Shown in pieces: positions 1-6,648 of a stretch of 64,000 bases of DNA. The stretch comes from Bacteroidales bacterium. GTDB taxonomy: Bacteria > Bacteroidota > Bacteroidia > Bacteroidales > P3. The position numbers and the translations under genes are program-made. Where the stretch lies: contig JAFVAM010000025.1 in assembly GCA_017480525.1 (NCBI GenBank), forward strand, positions 1-64,000. The letters run 5' to 3'. How positions within the stretch are numbered: position 1 is the first letter of the stretch; each line of letters begins with the position of its first letter. The notes beneath the pieces are model-generated. The model made no database searches, had not been told where the DNA came from, and saw only the letters and a program-made list of their open reading frames with translations.

Positions 1-1104
1 CGCGTCGAAGTAGTCCTTGCGGAGCTGTTCGTGGTGCGTCTTCACCTCGTCGAGTGTAAGCACGGGATATGCGAAGGCCAGGAACTTGGAGCCTTTCTCT
101 TTGTAGATGCCATCGGAGGGGGCCGCGAGGGTGCGGTAGGTGTCGTCGAACATTAAGTCTATGATGGTTAGTCGGTTGGGGGCGATGGGTGGAACGGCGG
201 GGGCCGGGAGGCCGCCGCCGAGAAGTGCAGGGCTGCGGAGGATGCGCACCTCGTCGTAGAGGCCGCTGGCGATGAAGGCGTCGAGCACTTGGCGGCCGCC
301 TTCTACGATGACGCTCTGCAACCGGTGTTCATATAGTTCGTGGAGGGTCTCCTCGACGGTGGGTGTGTGCAGGTGCAGCCAGTGGGCGGGGACGTCGGCG
401 AGGCGGCATCGGCGGTCGATGACGACGGGTTGTGGCTGGGGGCCGAGGTAGTGGCGTGCGGTGAGCGAGGGGTGGTCGCGGAGGTAGGTCCCGCTGCCGA
501 CGAGGATGGCGGCCTCTTCGGTACGCCAGCGGTGGTTGAGGCGGTTCTGCCGGGGGGTGCTGAGCCAGTAGGCACCTTCGTCGGGGGCGAGGAAGCCGTC
601 GGCGCTCTCGGCCCACTTGAGGATGACGTAGGGGCGGCGCTGCTCCATGAAGGTGAAGAAGCGGCGGTTCAGTTCGCGACCCTCCGGTTCGAGCATGTGG
701 CGCACCACCTCGATGCCGGCCTCCTCCAGCTTGCGGAAGCCGCGGCCCGCCACAAGGGGGTTGGGGTCGTCGTTGCAGCACACCACGCGCCCGATGCCCC
801 TCTCGACGATGAGGTCGGCGCAGGGCGGTGTCTTGCCGTAGTGCGAGCAGGGCTCGAGGTTGACATAGAGGGTGGATTGTGGATAGTGTGCAGTGGGCGG
901 CAGCCGCAGCAATGCGTTGCGCTCGGCATGGTTGTGTCCGTACTCCTGGTGGTAGCCCTCGCTCACCACGCTCCACGCTCCACTCGCCTCCCGCCCCACC
1001 ACCACGCATCCCACCAGCGGGTTTGGCCTCGTGCGCCCCAATCCGTTGGCGGCCAGCTGCAAGCAGCGCTGCATGTACATTTTGTCTATTTCTTCCTGGT
1101 TCAT
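1..1104 (-). CDS. ribD: RibD (riboflavin deaminase/reductase) fused in frame to a YigZ/IMPACT-family protein; 3' end outside window
   Basis: The frame is open from the ATG at 1104 to the window edge with no stop. Residues 1 to about 145 are the deaminase domain: NPLVGCVVV, the zinc-site HAE at 59-61, and PC...C at 85-95. The reductase domain follows (VILKWAESADG, then VIVEGG). These catalyse the second and third steps of riboflavin synthesis. At residue 318 (ATG at 151-153) the sequence becomes a typical YigZ/IMPACT N terminus (MFDDTYRTLAAPSDGIYKEK, then GSKF and LRKDYFDA). RibD thus runs into YigZ with no stop codon. YigZ may also be started separately at Met318. RibD assignment is sure; whether the fusion is translated as one chain is open. 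ribH lies elsewhere in the window. Confidence 0.9.
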   Translation of the reverse strand, partial: MNQEEIDKMYMQRCLQLAANGLGRTRPNPLVGCVVVGREASGAWSVVSEGYHQEYGHNHAERNALLRLPPTAHYPQSTLYVNLEPCSHYGKTPPCADLIVERGIGRVVCCNDDPNPLVAGRGFRKLEEAGIEVVRHMLEPEGRELNRRFFTFMEQRRPYVILKWAESADGFLAPDEGAYWLSTPRQNRLNHRWRTEEAAILVGSGTYLRDHPSLTARHYLGPQPQPVVIDRRCRLADVPAHWLHLHTPTVEETLHELYEHRLQSVIVEGGRQVLDAFIASGLYDEVRILRSPALLGGGLPAPAVPPIAPNRLTIIDLMFDDTYRTLAAPSDGIYKEKGSKFLAFAYPVLTLDEVKTHHEQLRKDYFDA

Positions 1105-1114
1105 TTTCAGGGTG

Positions 1115-1122
1115 CAAAAATA
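1115..1122 (-). promoter_or_regulatory. ribD promoter, -7 box
   Basis: On the minus strand this reads TATTTTTG, matching the Bacteroidota TAnnTTTG element. It lies 10 bases upstream of the ribD ATG, so the transcript leader would be only a few bases long. No convincing -33 TTTG element was seen. Confidence 0.4.
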
Positions 1123-1129
1123 CAAAAAT

Positions 1130-1160
1130 TTTGCCACATGGCGAAAATGTTGTACTTTTG
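1130..1160 (+). promoter_or_regulatory. Bacteroidota-type promoter of the TonB gene
   Basis: TTTG at 1130-1133 and TACTTTTG at 1153-1160 are separated by 19 bases, the spacing of the Bacteroidota primary sigma consensus. The expected start of transcription is near 1166, which leaves about 8 bases before the ATG at 1174. Confidence 0.7.
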
Positions 1161-1173
1161 CAGTTGGAAATAC

Positions 1174-2079
1174 ATGCCTGTTGTGACCCGCGGAAAGAAC
1201 ATATGCAACTATCTGAAGGCTGTCCGCAAGCAGATTGCAGAGGAGAATGGTATCCCTTTGGAGACAGAGGAGTGTACCTACCATGGCGAATGCCGCGGCA
1301 CCTGTCCGCGCTGCGAAGCCGAGGTGCGCTATCTGGAGAACGCCCTGGCCGACCGCTTGAGGCTGGGCAAGGCGGCCACCGTTGCCGGCCTCGCCCTCGG
1401 TCTGGCAGCGTGCGGTTCGGGCAGCAGCGGTGCAGACACCGTTGGCGGTGCCGGTGACGAGATGCCCGATGCGGAACCGCCCGCAGCCGAGGCAACGGAC
1501 ACCCTGCCGCCGCCATCCGCGTGGCGCGCCCCCGACAGTGTGGACCTGATTGTCGGCGAGTCGTTAGCCATTCCGATAGACACGGCGGCCCTTGTGGAAG
1601 AAGAGGAGGAAGAGGAGGAGGTGTTATTGGGCATAGTGGAGGAGTCCGACCCGGAGTTTCCGGGTGGAGTAGAGGCAATGTACACGTTCATCCAAGAAAA
1701 CCTGCATTATCCGCAACTGGCGTTGGAGAACGGCATCGAGGGGCGGGTGTACGTCGTCTTCGCGGTCGAGAAGGACGGCAGCATCGGTGACGCGCATGTG
1801 CTGCGCGACATCGGTGGCGGCTGTGGCGCAGAGGCTGTCCGTGTGGTCAATATGATGCCGCGCTGGACGCCCGGCAGCCAGCGTGGCAAGAAGGTGCGCG
1901 TGCAGTTCAACCTGCCCGTCAATTTCGTGCTACCCGCCGACCGTCCTCGCATCATCGAGGGCAAGGTCCCGGCGGTACAGGTGGAAACAATAGATACCAC
2001 ACCTGTGATAGATGCAGGGAATTCCTATGCCCCCACCCAGCAGATGGAGCGCGAAGGGGTGAAGGTCATCGTGCAGTAG
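1174..2079 (+). CDS. TonB-family protein with N-terminal four-cysteine motif
   Basis: 301 residues. The C-terminal part (about 165-252, PGGVEAMYTFIQENLHYP then GRVYVVFAVEKDGSI) is a TonB C-terminal domain, which links the proton-motive-force complex to outer-membrane receptors. The N terminus differs from classical TonB. Residues 10-60 hold a basic helix followed by Cys34, Cys40, Cys44 and Cys47 (CPRC), resembling a small zinc-binding knuckle. A short hydrophobic stretch (about 66-80) follows and could be a membrane anchor. The linker has eight consecutive Glu (142-149). The ATG at 1174 is chosen because the promoter leaves no room for an upstream start. No ExbB, ExbD or receptor gene is adjacent. 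Family certain; the role of the cysteine segment is unknown. Confidence 0.85.
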   Translation: MPVVTRGKNICNYLKAVRKQIAEENGIPLETEECTYHGECRGTCPRCEAEVRYLENALADRLRLGKAATVAGLALGLAACGSGSSGADTVGGAGDEMPDAEPPAAEATDTLPPPSAWRAPDSVDLIVGESLAIPIDTAALVEEEEEEEEVLLGIVEESDPEFPGGVEAMYTFIQENLHYPQLALENGIEGRVYVVFAVEKDGSIGDAHVLRDIGGGCGAEAVRVVNMMPRWTPGSQRGKKVRVQFNLPVNFVLPADRPRIIEGKVPAVQVETIDTTPVIDAGNSYAPTQQMEREGVKVIVQ

Positions 2080-2227
2080 CCTGCGCGGATCGAGCAATAC
2101 AAAAACTTTTTTCTTCTGCAACCAACCGTGGTCAAGATTCCGGTGGTGGCCGACGACCTGCATGGAGCCTTGGGGTATGCTTGTGTTCGGCATGGTGGCT
2201 GGACGAGGTGTGCCTGGCAAAATAAAA

Positions 2228-2259
2228 TTTGGCCACGTCGCAGAAAGTTTGTATCTTTG
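2228..2259 (+). promoter_or_regulatory. Bacteroidota-type promoter upstream of the glycosyltransferase region
   Basis: TTTG at 2228-2231 and TATCTTTG at 2252-2259 are 20 bases apart. Transcription should start near 2265 and enter the short frame at 2291 and then the glycosyltransferase at 2555. Confidence 0.65.
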
Positions 2260-2290
2260 CAGTCAGTTACGAGAGACTGTAACATATTAA

Positions 2291-2413
2291 ATGCAAGAAA
2301 AGCATTGCGATTGTCCTTTGTTAGAAAATATCGCCAATAGTTCAGAAGGAGGACGGAGCATTTTGCTTTCGCTTGTTGTGTATGCTATCTACATCAGCAT
2401 ACCTCAGGCGTGA
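2291..2413 (+). CDS. Small unrecognised ORF (40 aa), possibly remnant
   Basis: An ATG 31 bases downstream of a good promoter opens a 40-residue frame that ends in TGA. It has a Cys-containing start (MQEKHCDCPLL) and a hydrophobic end (ILLSLVVYAIYISIPQA). I do not recognise it. The bases up to 2554 keep short open stretches in other frames, which would fit a decayed gene or a leader peptide. Nothing shows that it is translated. Confidence 0.25.
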   Translation: MQEKHCDCPLLENIANSSEGGRSILLSLVVYAIYISIPQA

Positions 2414-2554
2414 GAGAGTTCCATCAACCGTTCCTTCAAGGTGTTTGGCGATACCTCTAACAAAACGGGACATGAGTACGAAATCTCATGCCTTTCTAAT
2501 TGTTTTCCATTTGCCTTTGGAGATTTGGGCTGATTTGGCAATAGACAAGAAAAA

Positions 2555-3373
2555 ATGAAGCTTGCTGCGGTGGTTGTGGCATACGAAATGGATACGGATA
2601 AGGTCGTTGGCAACATTGAGTCATACGGCGACAAGGTGGACGTGCTTATTGTGTGGGACAATAGCGAGACACGAGTGCACGACTGGTCGGCCGTAAAACG
2701 CTTTCGGGCTGACGCAATTGTCAACCAGGACATGCACAACATCGGTTTGGCGCGAGCCTACAACAACGCCTGTCGAATGGCAAAGGAACGGGGTTGCACA
2801 CATTTGATGACTATGGACCAGGATTCTTTGTTTGTAAACTTTGATGCCTACCGGGAGCAAATAGTAGACAATGGTATTACTTGTGTCGGTGTCAACCGCA
2901 GCGACTGGCAACAACTGTCGGCACATGAGGTTGGTTTCGCGTGCCAAAGCGGCAGTACGTTCCCCATTGCCATGCTCGAGGACATAGGAGGGTTCCGCGA
3001 TGATTTCTTCATCTCGATGGTTGATGCCGATATTTGCTTAAGTGCCGAAGCACATGGCTACAGTATTATGCAGGCGGGGAGATGTACGATAAAACATCCA
3101 ATTGGTTCTGGTAGAAAGGTGGCGGTTTTTGGTCATAGTATAGCGGTGAGCGACTATACAGCCTTGAGGCACTACTATGACTCGCGGAATCGTATTCTGA
3201 TGTGGTGGCTGTATCCCGACGACTGCGATTTGCGTTTTAAAATGCACCATTTCAAGGGACGTATAAAATTAATGCTGAAAATATTGCTCTTCGAGCAGGA
3301 TAAATACCACAAGATTTTGGCAATTATCAGAGGAACATACAGCGGTCTGCAGAATAAATACACGCCATTTTAG
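2555..3373 (+). CDS. Family 2 glycosyltransferase (rhamnosyltransferase-like)
   Basis: 272 residues with the GT-A fold pattern of family 2 glycosyltransferases. The N terminus is MKLAAVVVAYEMDTDKV. NIGLARAYNNAC appears near residue 62, and the DQD at 88-90 is in the place of the metal- and nucleotide-binding DxD. GFRDDFFISMVDADICLSAE is the usual acceptor-side acidic motif of RfbF/WbbL-like rhamnosyltransferases. The end is basic and aromatic, as expected for a membrane-surface enzyme. The donor sugar cannot be told from sequence. Base composition is visibly more AT-rich than its neighbours and no other polysaccharide gene adjoins, so a transferred or remnant O-antigen/capsule locus is likely. 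Confidence 0.85.
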   Translation: MKLAAVVVAYEMDTDKVVGNIESYGDKVDVLIVWDNSETRVHDWSAVKRFRADAIVNQDMHNIGLARAYNNACRMAKERGCTHLMTMDQDSLFVNFDAYREQIVDNGITCVGVNRSDWQQLSAHEVGFACQSGSTFPIAMLEDIGGFRDDFFISMVDADICLSAEAHGYSIMQAGRCTIKHPIGSGRKVAVFGHSIAVSDYTALRHYYDSRNRILMWWLYPDDCDLRFKMHHFKGRIKLMLKILLFEQDKYHKILAIIRGTYSGLQNKYTPF

Positions 3374-3495
3374 GTATCGGATTATGGATTACTGAGTATT
3401 CTGTCTGAAAGCGCCTTTGCATCGATGCGAGGGCAGTTCGGCGTGTTGCGACACCTGTTCAGAAATGATGCGCGACGGTATTGCACAAAACAAGA

Positions 3496-3532
3496 AAAGC
3501 ACACTCCAATTTGGGGTGTGCTTTCTGTTTTT
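3496..3532. terminator. Bidirectional terminator between the glycosyltransferase and tsf
   Basis: A 12-bp stem (AAAGCACACTCC pairing with GGGGTGTGCTTT, one G-T pair) with a 5-nt loop at 3496-3524. Ts follow on the plus strand, and the minus strand also has a T-rich tail. It serves the two convergent genes. Confidence 0.8.
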
Positions 3533-3547
3533 TCAAGCAGCCAATGC

Positions 3548-4534
3548 TTAGGCGCCGAGTTCGAGGCGCTTGAAGCCCGTGCACTTGAGATCCTTGTCGG
3601 CCTTGGCGATGAAGTCTTTCACCTTCACCTTGCTCTCCATGATGTACTCCTGCTCCATGAGGGTGTTCTCCTGGAAGTACTTGTTGAGGCGGCCGTTGGC
3701 AATCTGGTTAATCTGAGCCTCGTTGAGCTGGGCGGCCTTCTCGGCAGCGACTTTCTCTTTGATTTCGCGGGCCTGGTTGACCTGCTCCTCGGAAATCCAG
3801 CCTTTGCCCATGTTGGAGGCCATGTGTTCCTCGCTGTCGACGTGGGCGGGGTTGATGCCGGCCTTCTTGAGGGCGGCGTCGACGGCCTTGCCGACGAGTT
3901 CTTCCTTGGTCTTCTCGACGGCCACGCGGAGTTCCTGTTCCTTGATTTCCTGGGGAACGCTCTCGGCGTCGAGGGCCACGGGACGCATGGCGACGACCTG
4001 CATGGCGATGTCGTGTCCGACCTGGTCGAAACCGGCCTTGTTGAGTCCGACGATGGAAGCCATGCGGTTGCCCGGATGGATGTAGGCGTAGACTTTCTCG
4101 GCCTCGATGGTCTCGAAGTGGGCCAGCTCGATTTTTTCGCCGATTTTGGCGATTTGGTCGGTGATGGCGTCGCTGACCTTGGCACCGTTGAGGTCCATGT
4201 TGAGCACTTCGTCCTTGGAGGTGAGATGCTGAGCCATGGCTGTGTCGAGGATGGAGGTGGTGAAGTCGACGAATCCGGCGTTGGTGGCGACGAAGTCGGT
4301 CTCGCAGCTCACCATGATGAGGGCGCCGTAGTTGCCCATGGTCTTGGCCAGCACGCAGCCTTCGTTGGCGTCGCGGTCGGCGCGTTTGGCGGCCATCTTC
4401 TGGCCTTTCTGGCGCAGCAGTTCGATGGCTTTCTGCATGTCGCCGTCGGTCTCGACGAGGGCCTTTTTGCAGTCCATCATGCCGACACCGGTGAGCTTGC
4501 GGAGCTCATTAACCTGTGAAGCGGTAATTGCCAT
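3548..4534 (-). CDS. tsf: Elongation factor Ts
   Basis: 328 residues starting MAITASQVNELRKLTGVGMM, the N-terminal UBA-like domain. SCETDFVATN, near residue 77, is the Tsf signature. The protein exchanges GDP for GTP on EF-Tu in the cytosol. It is longer than the E. coli protein (about 283 residues), through its central and C-terminal dimerisation parts, as is common in this phylum. It follows rpsB by 31 bases, in the usual rpsB-tsf order, and is the last gene of the rplM-rpsI-rpsB-tsf run, ending at the hairpin near 3510. Confidence 0.97.
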   Translation of the reverse strand: MAITASQVNELRKLTGVGMMDCKKALVETDGDMQKAIELLRQKGQKMAAKRADRDANEGCVLAKTMGNYGALIMVSCETDFVATNAGFVDFTTSILDTAMAQHLTSKDEVLNMDLNGAKVSDAITDQIAKIGEKIELAHFETIEAEKVYAYIHPGNRMASIVGLNKAGFDQVGHDIAMQVVAMRPVALDAESVPQEIKEQELRVAVEKTKEELVGKAVDAALKKAGINPAHVDSEEHMASNMGKGWISEEQVNQAREIKEKVAAEKAAQLNEAQINQIANGRLNKYFQENTLMEQEYIMESKVKVKDFIAKADKDLKCTGFKRLELGA

Positions 4535-4565
4535 ATTGTTGTTCCTTTCTTTTAATCGTTAATAG

Positions 4566-5405
4566 TTACTCTGCCTTCGGAGCTTCTTCGGCTTTGGGGG
4601 CCTCGGCCTTGGGTTCGCTGGTGCGGGGGCGGCGGGCACGGGTCTTGCGCTCGCCGGGACGCTCCTCGGCATTTTCGGCCACAGGGGCTTCCTCTTCGGC
4701 CTGGGCGTCCTTGTCGAGGGCGCGCTCGTTAAGACCTTCCTGAATGGCCTCGACCATGTATTTGAGGATGCAGGCAATCGACTTCGACGCATCATCGTTA
4801 GCGGGAATGGGGAAGTCGATGAGTTCGGGGTTGGTGTTGGTGTCCACCAGGGCGAAGGTGGGGATATTCAGACGGCGGGCCTCTGCCACGGCGATGTGTT
4901 CCTTGTTGATGTCGATGACAAAGAGGGCGCTGGGCAGACGGGTGAGGTCGGCGATGGAACCGAGGTTCTTGTCGAGCTTGGCGCGCTCGCGCTGCACCTG
5001 GAGGCGTTCACGTTTGCTGATGTTGTTGAAATCCTTGTCGTGCATCAGGTTGTCGAGGCTGTTCATCTTCTTCACGGCCTTGCGAATGGTCTGGAAGTTG
5101 GTGAGCATACCGCCGGGCCAGCGCTCGGTGACGAAGGGCATGTCGACGGTCTTCGCCATTTCGGCGACGACGTCCTTGGCCTGCTTCTTGGTGGCGACGA
5201 AGAGGACCTTCTTGCCACTCTTGGCCATCTGCTTGAGGGCAGCGGCGGCCTCGTCGGCCTTGGCGATGGTCTTCTGGAGGTCGATGACGTGGATGCCGTT
5301 GTGCTCCTTGAAGATATAGGGAGCCATTTTGGGATTCCATTTACGCTTGAGGTGTCCGAAGTGGCAACCGGCCTCGAGCAGTTCTTCGAATTTGAGTTCG
5401 TTCAT
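4566..5405 (-). CDS. rpsB: 30S ribosomal protein S2
   Basis: 279 residues from MNELKFEELLEAGCHFGHLK. The frame is open further upstream, but that part has no S2 homology, so the ATG at 5405 is used. Conserved stretches include FGHLKRKWNPKM, FVTERWPGGMLTNF and PIPANDDASKSI. S2 binds the 30S head-body junction. After the S2 core (about residue 228) there is a 50-residue tail rich in Glu, Ala, Pro and Lys with repeated KAEAPKAEE-like pieces, probably disordered. It is placed between rpsI and tsf. Confidence 0.97.
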   Translation of the reverse strand: MNELKFEELLEAGCHFGHLKRKWNPKMAPYIFKEHNGIHVIDLQKTIAKADEAAAALKQMAKSGKKVLFVATKKQAKDVVAEMAKTVDMPFVTERWPGGMLTNFQTIRKAVKKMNSLDNLMHDKDFNNISKRERLQVQRERAKLDKNLGSIADLTRLPSALFVIDINKEHIAVAEARRLNIPTFALVDTNTNPELIDFPIPANDDASKSIACILKYMVEAIQEGLNERALDKDAQAEEEAPVAENAEERPGERKTRARRPRTSEPKAEAPKAEEAPKAE

Positions 5406-5584
5406 GTTGTTTACTTTCCTTTTTTTATTTTGTTTTCTTTTGCCAACCGTCCGCCAGTCCATCGGGCTGCATTTAACGGCCTTCCTATGCGGCTCGCTGT
5501 GGCAATGCAGCGGAGCATTCGGGCGGTTTGGATGCTAAACTTTCTGTTCGGTGTGTAGCAACAGGTGTTGCAACATACAGAGTA
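5406..5584 (-). other. rpsI-rpsB intergenic segment, possible S2 leader
   Basis: A 179-base gap inside a ribosomal operon whose other gaps are 31 bases or less. On the minus strand it holds GC-rich, self-complementary stretches, for example GCTGCA near 5466 pairing with TGCAGC near 5507. No TAnnTTTG promoter was found. It may be a structured leader controlling rpsB; this is only a suggestion. Confidence 0.3.
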
Positions 5585-5974
5585 CTAACGCTTGCTGAAC
5601 TGGAAGCGCTTGCGAGCCTTGGGCTGACCGGGTTTCTTACGCTCGACCATACGCGGGTCGCGCATCAGGAATCCTTCCTTTTTCAGGGCAGGGCGATCCT
5701 CGATGTTGTTCTCGCAGAGGGCGCGGGCGATAGCCATACGCAGGGCCTGGGCCTGGCCGGTGATGCCGCCACCGTCGAGGTTGGCCTTGACATCCCATTT
5801 GCCTTCGGCGCCAGCCACGGCGAATGCCTGGCCGACGATGTACTGCAGCGGACCGGTGGGGAAATACTCCTTATAGTCGCGGCCGTTGACCACAATCTTG
5901 CCGTCGCCGACGGTCATATAGACGCGGGCCACGGCGGTCTTTCTTCTACCAATGGTGTTGATTACTTCTGCCAT
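5585..5974 (-). CDS. rpsI: 30S ribosomal protein S9
   Basis: 129 residues, the normal length. The start MAEVINTIGRRKTAVARVY and the C-terminal KKPGQPKARKRFQFSKR, whose basic tail reaches the P-site tRNA, are diagnostic. The GGGITGQAQALRMAIARAL signature is present. The gene lies 9 bases after rplM, with which it forms the universal L13-S9 pair. Confidence 0.98.
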   Translation of the reverse strand: MAEVINTIGRRKTAVARVYMTVGDGKIVVNGRDYKEYFPTGPLQYIVGQAFAVAGAEGKWDVKANLDGGGITGQAQALRMAIARALCENNIEDRPALKKEGFLMRDPRMVERKKPGQPKARKRFQFSKR

Positions 5975-5983
5975 ATCTTATTG

Positions 5984-6439
5984 TTATCTTACTTCGTTAA
6001 TATTGATGGCTTTGGGGTTCTGGCCCTGGTGGGGATGTTCGGTGCCGGCATACACGTAGAGGTTGCGGTAGAGGGCATCGCCGAGGCGGTTCTTCGGGAG
6101 CATGCCACGGATGGCGTGTTCGAGGATGCGCTCGGGGTGGGTGGCGCGCACCTTGGCAGGGGTGGTCTCGCGCTGGCCGCCGGGGTAGCCGGTGTAGCGC
6201 TGATAGATTTTGTCGGTCTCTTTCTTGCCGCTGAAGACAACCTTCTCGGCATTGATGATGATGACATTGTCGCCGCAGTCCACATGAGGGGTGAAGCTGG
6301 GCTTGGTCTTGCCGCGCAGGATGTTGGCAACGCGGGTGGCCAGACGACCTACGGTCTGTCCTTCGGCATCAACCAGCAGCCATTCCTTCTGGACGGTTTG
6401 CTTGTTGGCTGATACGGTTTTGTAGCTTAACGTACTCAT
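5984..6439 (-). CDS. rplM: 50S ribosomal protein L13
   Basis: 151 residues. VQKEWLLVDAEGQTVGRLAT, HVDCGDNVIIINAEKV and the L13 signature around AIRGMLPKNRLGDALYR are intact. L13 binds 23S rRNA early in 50S assembly. It is the first gene of rplM-rpsI-rpsB-tsf. A promoter lies at 6609-6639, leaving a leader of about 160 bases before the ATG at 6439. This suggests autogenous control by L13. Confidence 0.98.
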   Translation of the reverse strand: MSTLSYKTVSANKQTVQKEWLLVDAEGQTVGRLATRVANILRGKTKPSFTPHVDCGDNVIIINAEKVVFSGKKETDKIYQRYTGYPGGQRETTPAKVRATHPERILEHAIRGMLPKNRLGDALYRNLYVYAGTEHPHQGQNPKAININEVR

Positions 6440-6602
6440 TTTTTTATTTTACTAACGATGATGTTTTTTTTCTTCTTTGTTGTTCATTTCTCCTCCAATC
6501 AACACGCATTTCGACCGCCGACGGATAATTGGCTTCCATGCGTACTAATCTGGACAAGTGCAACTTGGACGGGTAGGCAAGGTGCAACTTCCCCATTTTT
6601 GG
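6440..6602 (-). promoter_or_regulatory. rplM 5' leader, candidate ribosomal-protein leader RNA
   Basis: Between the predicted transcript start near 6602 and the rplM ATG lie about 160 bases with no reading frame of note. On the minus strand there are two copies of AAGTTGCAC, and an ACGCAT...ATGCGT stem around 6505-6545 enclosing a GC-rich loop. CCAATT...GATTGG could pair across it. L13 leaders are known in Bacteroidia; whether this one matches that model needs a covariance-model search. Confidence 0.45.
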
Positions 6603-6608
6603 AGAGTG

Positions 6609-6639
6609 CAAAGTTACGAACATTTTTTCAACTGGCAAA
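6609..6639 (-). promoter_or_regulatory. rplM operon promoter
   Basis: On the minus strand TTTG (6636-6639) and TAACTTTG (6609-6616) are separated by 19 bases, an ideal Bacteroidota promoter. It lies just beyond the stop of the upstream methyltransferase gene. Confidence 0.75.
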
Positions 6640-6648
6640 ATATTTTTT

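Noticed and set aside
340..1173. Upstream extension of the TonB frame over ribD
   Set aside because: It is antisense to conserved RibD motifs, and the promoter at 1130-1160 places the start at 1174.
3425..4519. Plus-strand frame opposite tsf
   Set aside because: It spans the terminator and mirrors the tsf coding sequence.
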